From positions 3,414,488 through 3,478,487 of the forward strand of contig CM037474.1 of the NCBI GenBank assembly GCA_021014325.1: a stretch of DNA of 64,000 nt, read 5' to 3'. Position 1 is the stretch's first letter, and every line of letters starts with the position of its first letter. The position numbers were made by a program, and so were the translations under genes. The notes under the pieces were generated by a model that worked only from the letters and a program-made list of their open reading frames with translations, was not told where the DNA came from and ran no database searches. This DNA is from Plazaster borealis. Taxonomy: Eukaryota > Echinodermata > Asteroidea > Forcipulatida > Labidiasteridae. Shown piece after piece: positions 11,801-23,800 of this stretch.

Positions 11801-14800
11801 TAGGTTCTTATATGTGCATTTCACAACACGAGGGACTGACGGCTTCACGTTCCATCTGAAGGACGAAGCAACTATGGTTGTAAGTGTCTCATTCAAGGAT
11901 ATGACTGGGAACCCGAAACCCACACTCTGACAACATCATTCGTTACTCGTCTTATCATCTCAAAGAGTAAAAAACGGATAGGCGATGGATCATTCAGTGC
12001 GTTCGGGCAAACTCTCTGGAACCAGTTACTGCAGACCATAAGATCCTCACCAACGGTTGATGCTTTCTAGGGCAATCTCAAAACCCATTTATTTTAGTGT
12101 GTTCACATTGCTGATGTTCTTGTTTGTTTGTGAAGCGAAATGATCATTTTTATAATTGCGCCATATAAGAGCTATTATTATTATTATTATTATCAAAACT
12201 TGAGTTCAGTGCACTAGACTGCTTCGGCAGACTGCTCACCTTTGTAGTGAGTAACCTTGGCAAGTAGATCTCGGCCATCATCTTCTGGTCCCGCTCTCCT
12301 TTCCTTAGGCTTCCAGAGTCGACGTGTTTGACAAGATGCCACTGGTACGATCCCCTCTCAGGATCAATGATGGGAGATGCTGAGGTGGCTGGACTGGTCT
12401 GTAAAGTGCCTAGACCTAGGGCGGGGGACAAAATGTTTTTAAAATGTCAGAATTGAATACTTGCGATTATAACCAATGTCAGGAAATGCAGTCGTAACAG
12501 AATGTCATAGAGTTGGCTCCGAGCAGTTAAGTCATTACCCTACTGCATCAGTTTAACCCTCCTATCATATATTGGTATACTTTTGGTAATTGTCAAAGAC
12601 CAGTTTTCTCACTTGGTGTATCCCAACATATGCATAAAATAACAAACCTGTGAAAATTTGGGCTTAATTGGTCATCGAAGTTGCAAGAAAATAATGAAAG
12701 AAAAAACACCCTTGTTGCATAAATTTGTGTACTTTCAGATGCCTGAGAAAGGCTTCAGGCTTGAAGTCTTTCTCAGATTCAAATATTTTTATGAGAAATT
12801 ACCTCTTTCTCAAAAACTACAGAGGGAGTCGTTTCTCACAATCACCATCAACAGCTCTCCGTTGCCCGTTACCAAGTAAGTTTTTATGCTAATATATTTT
12901 TTGAGTAATTACCAATTGTGTCAAGTGCCTTTAAAACCACAGTACGTAATAATGGCTGGTCACAGACAGTGGGAGGTTTGAATGCATTCATGGTGGAATT
13001 ATAGAAGAACGACCCGATTATCAAATGTAAAAATCTCTGGTAATCTGTCACTGATTGAGGGGGTGGAAGGAGGAGACTGGCTTACCATATTTTCTTTCTG
13101 GTGAGTTGGGTAGAGATCCTCCATTGATCTGGGCTCTTACTAGGCGAAGCGTCGCACCATCAGGAACCTATAAAGCACAAAAAGTAGCTTAGCATAAATA
13201 TTATGCTTACTAGAATAAGGTTACCAGCCAAAATACCAGGTTGCATGTACCATCTGTGAATGGTATTCTGTGTATTTTTGCTAAGCAGAAAATTGTTAGG
13301 CCGTAATTTCTGCTTAAGCACAAAAATAGCTAGCCCCAAAATTATCCTTACCAGAATAAGGTTACCAGTGAAAATACGATGACAACAGTACAATCTGTGA
13401 CTGGTATCCTGATTATTTTTGCTTAGCTGAAAGTTGCTTAGCGCAATTCTCTGCTTATAAGCAGCTCAATTAAATTGGGTCCTGGTCATTACCAAACCTA
13501 TATACTTTTTCCAAAAACTTTTCGAGGAATAAATTTCCTACCTGGTAGTGAGCTAGTGTGTTGACTCGTTTCCACTCTCCATCAAGTCTACCGCGCACAT
13601 CTTCATCCAGTAAAACCATACTACCAGACCCCTGGGGTTTGTCACTCCACTCTGTAAAGACGGAAAAAGATAAAGACACTCTCACATATATGCCTGCTAT
13701 GGTGGTGTGATCGCACAACAACAAAGAACACAACTGTTTTAATGAGTAATTAGTCTCCCATGGTCTAGAGATAATAGTACTGCTTGGCTCTTTATAGAAT
13801 GCACATTAGTGGCTAGATCAAGGCACTTTACAACATTATTACCCCTGTTCATCAGGCAGACTTATTAGACAATTCCTCAAACTTTCACAACTCCCTGGGG
13901 AGCATACAGCCCCAAGCTGCTTATATGAGCGTCTCAGCCCTCGCAGAATCCCATTTATACACTTGGTTTAAGAGAAGCAAATTTATGGTTGAAGTGCCTT
14001 GCTCAAGGACACAAGTGTCATGACCAGGATTCGAACCCACACTCTCATGACTACAGGTCATCAGAAAGTGAATCCGATGCACCAGACCGCTTGGCCATGA
14101 CTTGGAGATCAACCCTCTTGCACTTCATGGGTGATACTGTTGTGGATTTACAGACTCTGTACATCATCACAAAAAGGAAAACTAGAGGGTTGGACATACG
14201 TTCAAATTTTAAAGAAATATTGAAGACGAAGAAAGTTCTATGAAAAAAACCCACCTCAAATCCTGCCAAATCACAGGCATGTTACTCTTGTTTTGAGAAA
14301 ACAGTGCAAAATTGTGACATTTTGTTTTGTATTATTTTGTATAATTTCAAAAGCTTTTCTCTTTACATTCCTCTTGTTTTCTTATATTTCCTGTGAGAGA
14401 TGGAAAATGTTCTCACCTAGATCAAGCTCATCTCGTGAGGGTCGTTTGGAGTAAGGACATGTCTTGTAGATAGCATCGAGAATCTTCTCTTTGGTCTGGG
14501 AGATGGTGTCACAGTCCAACACCTTCAACTCGATGGGTTCTTCAGTCACGTCTAGACCAGTTGTGAAGATGTTCTAGATGGGAATGAGTACAGTAAGAGT
14601 GAAGTGAGTCACTGAGTGTAGGACACGGTTCCTTAATCAGTGAGTTGACAGTTCAAATAAACTTGTAAATAGAAAATATGTATTTTCAGTTGCACTGACT
14701 TGATGGAAACATTGACAAATCTGGGCTCGATTTCACAAAGCGTTAAGATTGATCATAACTGCAAATCCATCGCAGTTGCTTAGCAAAGAGTGATGTCACA

Positions 14801-17800
14801 ATACAAATCACTATGGTAATACTGATAACTCATCTTAAGACGAATAATAGTGCTTTGTGAAATCGACCCCTTGTGTAATTAACATGGTTGGATAACCAAG
14901 GTTGAATAAACTTGGTTAATAAACTCTAGTTAAAAAACCCAGGTTCACATTTGGGTTAAAAACATTTGAATTTGCATGTTATTGTGTGTTTTTTGTTGTT
15001 GATAGCTTTGACATGATGTTTCTTAGTTATTTGTTTTTGCTTTGAAGATTAAAAACCCCCAACTATTCCTATTTTAAATATTAGTATCAATGAAATTGAA
15101 CAAACTTTTAAAAACAAACCACAAACAATTTCAAACCCTGGTTTATAAATTCAGTCTGAAACTACTCTGGTTTAACAACCCTGTTTAAATTAGAAAAGCC
15201 TTGTTAATGATTAGAAACCAGCCTGGCTCGACAAATTCCTGGGGCCTTAGTCAAACCTCGGCTCCGGCTCAGGCTCCGTCTGATGTTCGAACCACCGCGT
15301 GCAAAATACACGCTGCTCCTGAAATGTATAACGAAGCCCAAGCCGGAGACGGGGCCCAAGCCAAGGTTTGGGAAAAGGCCCTGGTGTGCTGCTTTTAATT
15401 TAAAATAATGTGTCTTCCTTCTTACCAGTGTCTTGAAGTCAATTTGTTGTCTGATAACTTTCATCTCACTGAGACCGTAGCGAGCCTCACCGGTGATGGA
15501 GTCCACTGGGCCTTTATCAACCTAAACATTCCAAAATGCCATAAAGTCATTAATCATAGGAGCAATAACCATTAATAATATTGTGCATTTTTCAAGTGAA
15601 GTATGCCCCTCAAAGTGCCTTACAATATTATCATCCCTGTTCATCAGGCCATAAACATTCCTGAAACCATCTCAACACCTTAGGAATATGCAGCACCGGT
15701 ATCCACAAGGGTGCATGGATCATTCACATAATTGCATGGATTATTTATCTCTACCCTCACAGGTACCCATTTTCACCCCTACTGTGTGAGGAGAAGCACT
15801 TATAGTCTCAGCCCTTCCAGGTTCCTATTTATAAAGCTGGATTAAGAGAAGCAATTTATGGCCAAGTGTCTTGCTCAAGGACGCGAGTGTCACGACCGGG
15901 ATTCGAAACCCACTCCATTGAGCTGGATGGTATATCAATAACTAATCTGACAGTATTGATGTTTTCTCCTACCTGTTGTTTGATAGCATAAAAGAGGTGG
16001 AATAAAGGCTTTCCCATGCTCTCTCTCAGCGAGTCATACATCAATAGTGATAACCAGTGAGAAACGAGCTTCTCAACAACTGCTTCACTCCTGCATCAAT
16101 GAAGATGGAAAAAATATTGAACAATTATACACTGCGTCCTCAGCTCAAAGATAAATTTTCTGTGAATATATTTGATCATTAGCTGACCCCAACTCTCTTG
16201 ACTGATTTAATAGGAACCTTCTCAACTTCAACAAAATCCAACATCATAATACAATAACTAAACACTGTTGGACTCTGATTACAGTGGTATGCCTGATGAT
16301 CAGTTTTTTAGTGCAGTCCTCAGTCCAACAGAATCAAACAAAATGTACAGTTGGATTTTGAAGGGTTGGGGATGGTTGAAGGATACATTGAGCTAATCAG
16401 TTGATTTTAATTTTGATCCCATGCAAACATATTTTAACCCTTATTGGAAGTTGATCAACATTTTTCACTGTTCCATAGCTTAAGCACAGCCCTTTCAAAA
16501 GCGTCAGTTGTATGGGACTTGAATCTGAGCAAGCAGTGGTTTACGCACAGCTGGGGAGCAATGAACTAGCTATAGCTAGCCAGACTAATAGAACAACTCA
16601 ACTGGTCCTCTAATGCTTTAACTGGCATTTGGCCCGCCGAGGACCACTGTTAAGGGAGAATGCTGCATGTGGACGAAGCTAAGAAAAGACTTGCAAGACA
16701 TACCTCCTGAGGAGAAGCTGAGGACAACCCTGGTCGACGTACTTCTGGATGTTTTCCTGCAGCAGTGACTTGATGGCCTCCATCAGGAAGTCCATGCGGT
16801 TGTGGAGAGCAATGACCAGCAAGGAGGCGATGTTGCTGAGGTCCTTGAGGCTCAGGGTCTTCTGGGCTTCCAGGGTGTGTAGGAAGATGGTCAGGAAAGT
16901 CTGGTTCCCGATCAGGTTGCCGAACTGGACCAAGCCCTTCTGAAGGACATCACGTTTTATCCCGGAGATCTGAAACATTCACAAAATAAAACAGTTGTAA
17001 CAACAAAAATCTCTTCTCCTGAAGACGGGCAGAGTATACCGTTTGAAACGTCGAGACCACACCGGCTCTTTTCAGAGTCAGCACTCCTCCCAAAAGGGAT
17101 TTACACATGGTTGTTCCCGCAAGTTAACTAGTAATAGTTACTTTCTCTAATACAAATTTCATATTTTTAAAATCAACTTTGTTTGGGGAAAACATTCTGC
17201 TGGTAGAAATGGATGTTGAACATGGAGGTGGGTCTATGTGCTCACATGGTTGTCCAAAACCATAAACAACAATCCACTAATCCTTAAGATAAGATTTATA
17301 ACTACACGCACTACAAGGTGTGTGACAAACTCTAACCTTTTAGGGGGATTTAACAGATAAGCTTTACTGCGCTAAGAGTATAAAGATGGACAGAATGAAT
17401 GACTTAAAGGGTTTTTTTCTTATTTTTCTTTTCACACGGCATTCTGTGAGAATATCAAATAAACAAAGACAGATCCAGCACTTACGTTCTCTTTAATAAC
17501 CGGTACCTCCCTGAAGACGGGATGGTTGGGGTTCCACGGGAAGAGAATTCTAGCAGCGTAGTCTCGGTAATCATGGAACGGGATTCCAGATCCCTCTACA
17601 TCGTTACTCACCGTCAAAACGGTTATCTGCAGCTCCGCAAAGGCTGCAAATAAGATTGAAATTGTACTTTATATTTAAACGCATACAGGAGGGGTGGACA
17701 AATATCAGTACTTCACTTATTTTACCCTGAAGAATCTCAGCTCAATTTCATAGAGCTGCTTGAGCAGAAATTATTGCTTAACAATTTCCGGCTAAGCAAA

Positions 17801-20800
17801 AATGAGCAGGGTACCAGTCACAGATGAAGCATGTGACATGGTATTTTGGCTGGTAACCTTGTTGTGGTAAGCATAATTTTGTTGTGTACTTTGTTGTGCT
17901 TAAGCAGCTCTATGAAATTGGGCCCTGTTAGGTTTGAAGTCTCAGGCCATTATTAACCAAGATTATTGTAGTGAAAACGTTAGGGCCCAGTTTCATGAAG
18001 CTGTTAAGCAGGAAAAAATGCTTAGCAAATTATTTTGCTGAGCAAAAAATGAGTGGGGCACCAGTCGCAACAATGTAAACCTCATGAAATTTTGGCTGAT
18101 ATCCTGTTTCTGCTAAACAAGATTTTTCTGTGCTTAGCAAGCTTTTGTGCTTACAGGCATTATAAAATTGGGCCCAGGTGTATTAGTTCAATAAAAAGAG
18201 TTCATCAGAAAGTCTGTCGCCCTCTACTGACCATCCTTGCATTCCTGTGCCACTCGCATCTCCATCTCGTCTCTTTGCATCTCCATCTTCTTGAAGCGTC
18301 TCTCGTTGGCGCTGATGCGGCGACAGATGCAGACAATGAAGAGGATGAGGATGATGAAAAAGGCTCCTCCACACACTGCCCCGATGATGATATAGAGGGA
18401 CAACTGCTGTGGGAGGTACCTCAGACGACCCACGGTCACATTCAGGTTGCCTTGTTCCACCTTGGATCATCATTTAAGAAAAGTTCAGAGTGAGCACTGG
18501 TACACGTTTGGTAATTACTCAAAATATAAATTAGCATAAAAACTAACTTGGTAACAGGCAACAGAGAGCTGTTGATAGTATAAAACATTGTGAGAAACGA
18601 CTCCCTCTGAAGTAACGTAGTTTTTGAGAAAGAGGTAATTTCTCACTAAAATAATAAAAGACTTCTTGCAAGAAGCCTTTTATTCCTATCTGAAAGCACA
18701 CAAATTTGTACAACAAGGGTGTATTTTCTTTCATCATTTTCTTGCAACTTCGATGACCAATTGAGCCCAAAGTTTCACAGGCTTGTTATTTTATGCATAT
18801 GTTGGGATACACCAAGTGAGAACACTGGTCTTTGACAATTACCAAACGTGTTCAGTGCCTTTAAGGACACAAGTGTCACGACCGGGACTTGAACCCTCAC
18901 TCTGCTGACCTGAAACACCAGAACTGAGTGCGGTGTGCTTGACCACTCGGCCAAGACACGCCAATGGAAATTTACCCAGCATGTCCGCCGTCACTTTGCG
19001 TCTTAATCAGAAGCCAGAGTCATTGCTGACGGTGCGCTAGAATGCTCAACCATAACACTCCACTGTTTGATTTTGATGGGTTTGGAATAGTAGAAGGTTT
19101 GTCAACTCACCCTGACATCATAGATCTCATCTCCTTGATCATTATCTGGAACAGGACACGTCAGGTTGTTTCCCTTCTGTATCAATGATATGCATTCCAT
19201 ACTCCCGACAAAAACTTTGACGTCCTTCTCATGGTAGGTCTCCATCACATAACGACCCTTAAAATGCAAAGATGTAAAGATCAATACTACGGTCTGAGAC
19301 TACGTTCTGAGACGCTTTTTGCCGTTTGTTTGTTTGTGTGTTTAGGAAGCTTCTCATCTTTGGAAACTAACAGTGGATGGGATCTTGGATATTTTCAAGA
19401 GACACTACTGACCAATGGACGTTTTGTAAGTGTTCCAGAAAGCAAGACATACTTATATTATCATCTGATCAACAGTTTTTTTCATATTCATCGTAAGGAA
19501 ATGGCACACACACTTTGAGTTTTGAACCATTCTCTTAGATATTAATAGTTGTGGAAATTATGGAAATCAAAGCAAAAGCTCCTGTATCAGCAAGTGCTCT
19601 TGCAAACGGTCCTTTTACGGTATAACATTTCTGGGAAAACTGATAATGTACGAAGAACTTTATGTACCTGAATGGTGATCATCGTCCGATCTCCAAACTG
19701 CACCTCCTTGATGGATCCCTTCTCCTCAAACATAAAATATTGCGGATCTAAATAAACGGTCATTTCGAAATCCTTGTGCTTCTTGTACTCCTCAACTCCA
19801 TCTAAGATGAAGCCATATCTGACCACACCCAGCTCAGCTGAGGATAGTCTTGAGTTGTTGCTTGGGGACAGTACACCACTGAAATCCGGCGTCTTGCAAG
19901 TCATTGACGTGTCTTGGACATCAAAACAGTTCTGTATCACACAAAAAGGATTACTTTTGTATAGGATTTGAGGCATTGCATGGTGGGTATCAATGTACAT
20001 TTGGCTTGCGGTAACACCATGTGTATATCTACTTTGCTGTGTAGATTTTTGTTCTTGTCTTGCTATATTCTACTGCCACGGAGTAGATTTCGGAATTCGA
20101 GAGACTATACTACTGCCGCAGAGTAGATTTTCGGAATTCTGGAGACTACCAAGTTCTGAAAAGAACTGTCCTGCTTCTTAACTACTCACTGAGCGGAAGG
20201 TAGGAAATCGGTCGGGACTACTACTTTCGCTTAGTGGTTCAGTGGGGAATCCTTGTTATTAATTTCACTGCCGCGGAGTGAGTTCTTAATGGTCTCAACG
20301 TTTCGACTAGCTTGCTCTAGTCATCGTCAGGAGTGTTATAACACAAACACATCATGAACTGCTTATTTATAAGCTTTAAATCATATATATATATATGCTA
20401 TAGAATGCTTTTATTTATAACAAGGCACTAAAACAGGACATACAAGGTGAGGGCTAAAAAGGGGGAAAGGGGATGCGAGAAGACGAAATCAAAAACGAGA
20501 AAAGATGACCATTGATATTGTGTTTGAATTGAGACAGGTTCTAAGAGGCAGGGAAGCAGGATACAGGTAGTGAATTCCAAAGTAAGGCAGTACGTTTGAG
20601 GAAGCTTGATGAGTACCACGTGGGCCTAGCTCTGGGGACAGCTACAGTATATAAGAATGTGAATGGGTAGAGAAACATGTGGTGCGGCCAAAGGTACGGT
20701 TAGGTGGAACAACCAGTGAGAGTCTGTTGGTGGACTTGCCATTATAATATCTGTACGGTTAGGTACGGTTAGGTGGAACAACCAGTGAGAGTCTGTTGGT

Positions 20801-23800
20801 GGACTTGCCATTATAATACCTGTACAAGAGACTCAATGAGGCAACAGAGAGACGGAGAGATAAGGGTTCCAGAGGTGAGGCGAAGTTATGCCCAACAAAA
20901 CTGCTTTTCCTATGGTAAGCATTGGTTGCAAAACCAACAAAACTGCTTTTCCTATGGTAAGCATTGGTCGTGAAATAACTGTAGCAAAAAAACATCTGCC
21001 TCTCCTCCCCCCCCCAGGAAAAGAGAGCAGAAAAACTAAAAAAGGATAGCAAATTAGAAGATAGTGAAACTGATTGACGGTTAAGCAGAATGGTTAACAA
21101 AGTATACTTTATTTTTTTGACAAGAAATAGCAGTATACTCTGTACTTACCGATGGTTCAACTGGACCATCCCCAACATAAAACACCATCATTGGCTCTTG
21201 AATCACTTTCAAATGATCACCATTCACTTCCACTGACAATCCACCACTAGTAAGGAAAAGAAAAATTCTCCAATTAGCACTCCACACTAATGCTAAAGTG
21301 CCCGGATCTCAGACGAAGGTGTCAAATTTCACTAACATTCGTATGCGTATGTCCAAAATTCATGTTTACTCATGTGTACTGACTATACTACAAGTGCAGT
21401 TTGGCGCGTCGGTGATGCAGTGATCGCGTAAGTGGTGGAATGTTTGTCTGACAGCCGGGAATTTTGAGCAAAAGTGACATCATAAGTGCGGACTACTAAT
21501 ACTATTAACCTTAACCCCTCGTGTCTTTAAATAAAGACAATGAAAAATCCTCCACTGTATGGTAACTCATCAATGTTTTGCGAGCGTACTAACGCTACAG
21601 GTGGGCAACTTGAGGGAACATCGTGCCTTATTGTATGGGGCTGACGGTGGCGTGATGCATGCGTATTTGAGCGTCTTCCTTTTGAACAACTATATGGCGT
21701 TTGCCCACCAATAGTGTCTGATACGCATGCGAGAATGTAGTTTTAGCATATTTCATGGGAAAAGCTATTTGGGCCCGCAGTACCAAGTCCTACAAAGTAA
21801 AACAACTTCCTGAAAGGGGTTCTGGAGGATTCTTTAATAAATTTGCTGAATATAACAAGAGAGGATAAAGAATAACAAGATGCTGAATGCTGTAAGATTC
21901 AACCTTTAGAAATTTGTTCTCTATCAATATTGGACATTTCAGAAATATCTTCTTATTAGTTGGGCCGGCTAACTCACCTGAGTATAGTGGTCATCCGATT
22001 CACACTGTTTATTATAGGGTCGGCTGCGTATGAGAAGTTACTCTGACTCTCGACCTCACCGAGGTCATCAAAGGTCATCATGACCTTACCCGTAGCGCCT
22101 TCCTTAATAGACTGTGATGTTATGCAGCTAATCTGGGAGGACACACTGAATAAAAAATTAAAAGGAATAACAATCTTTTCAAATACACGTCTTGTAGATT
22201 GGGGTGTTGGTGTTTGGATATAGGTTTAACATGTTCATAATACACCAAAAAGGAGGAGTTATCCAGATTTTTTTTAAAGACCAAGAATTGTTACCAGCCT
22301 GATATTTTGACCCAAGCAGAGTCTTTCTCAAAGGTCTTTCTCCGGCTCTTTCAGTGAGCCTGACCAGAAATATAATTCTGATGTAAAATTCACTAACCAA
22401 AACAATTTCCGAGAGCTATGTGCAAAATGTATCAGGGGCCTGTTTTGGCCACCCTGACCAGAAATTAGCTTTTGAAATAAAATTCACTGACCAAAACAAT
22501 TTCCGAGAGCTACGCCAAAACGGGTCGGTAACCAGAAACAGTTTGTGACGTAGTTACATCTCTTGAAAATTAATGTTCTCAAAATATACAGCCTAGTTAA
22601 GAGTCTGTATACGTTTGGTAATGACTCTGGAAATTGATGGCAATCAAAACTTACTTGGTAAGAAGTACAGCAGCTTTGGATAGTATAATGCATTTTAAGA
22701 AACTTTTCACCTTGAATTACTGCGGTTATGGACAAATATATCACTTTTTATTCCCAAAAATTTGAATCTGAGAAGCGTTACTTCAGTAACGCTTCTCAAA
22801 TTGTGTATTCCAATTGCTGATTATTCTTCCTGCGTGGAAACAACCGCTCCAGATTTTCGACAATATCTCAAAAACGCTACTACCTTTTGAAATGAAATGT
22901 TCACAGGTTAGTTTTATGGTATATATCTACAAATATATAGGATTGAAACAAACAGTTAGTTCCAATTACCAAACGTCTACAATCCCTTTAAATCAAAATG
23001 TTCTGCTGTATGACACTGGGTCCTGTGTGAGATGACTTACTTTGTGGGTCCGACGAGGAGACTGCACGGCAGGCCTGCTGCTATGATACTTTGACGGCTT
23101 CCTGCATTCAGGTCGGTTCCTGACAACGTGACCCTGGTTCCTCCAGACTTTGGTCCATTGGCCGGTCTGAAGGAGGATATTACCGGAACCTTCCCCCGAG
23201 AGAAAAAACAGGAATTTGAGGTTAATTTATGCGATGAGATTACCTGCTAGCTGAAGATCCAAAAGGAGAGGTAAAATCATTAAGCAATGGTAAATGTTTG
23301 GTGTTGGTGGTAGATCGATACAGGGTTGTGCAATACCCACATGGTATATAGCAAACCGAAACCCATTGTTCCCGCTTCAAATAATAGCAAGTCTTGCGCA
23401 TATTTGAACATTGTTGGGAACCTCTGGTTCCAACTTGTACTGTCTGAAGAAAACTCGCACACTTCTGGGCTGTCGGCCCAAAATAACAATTGCTTCACAC
23501 TGGGTCAGACACTCCAATCTTATCTAAGTCCGAACATTTCGGTGTGGAGTGACATAGCAGAGGAGGATATTGAAGGATTCAGGTCATAATTGGCAATAAT
23601 GCCCAGGCAGTCAGGGTTATAATGGGGCCAATCAGTTGAATATGTGCAGGACTTGCGCAGTGTACCCGACAATGATTCAAGTAACAAATACTCACCACGT
23701 ATTTAAAGTGGTCTTTGGAAATGGCCATTTCCATTGCATTGTTTTTGCCTAACAACACTTCCACAGGTCCAGCTGTAACCTCTGTACTTGCACCGGTCAG

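Noticed and set aside
18053..18493. 146-codon plus-strand open frame
   Set aside because: It lies antisense to the membrane exon and runs through a MITE. Its composition is explained by the plexin reading frame on the other strand.
19587..20000. Plexin exon 17 extended upstream as one longer open frame
   Set aside because: The stretch beyond 19931 is intron running into Penelope-like repeat. The gatacag acceptor and frame to exon 16 fix the boundary.
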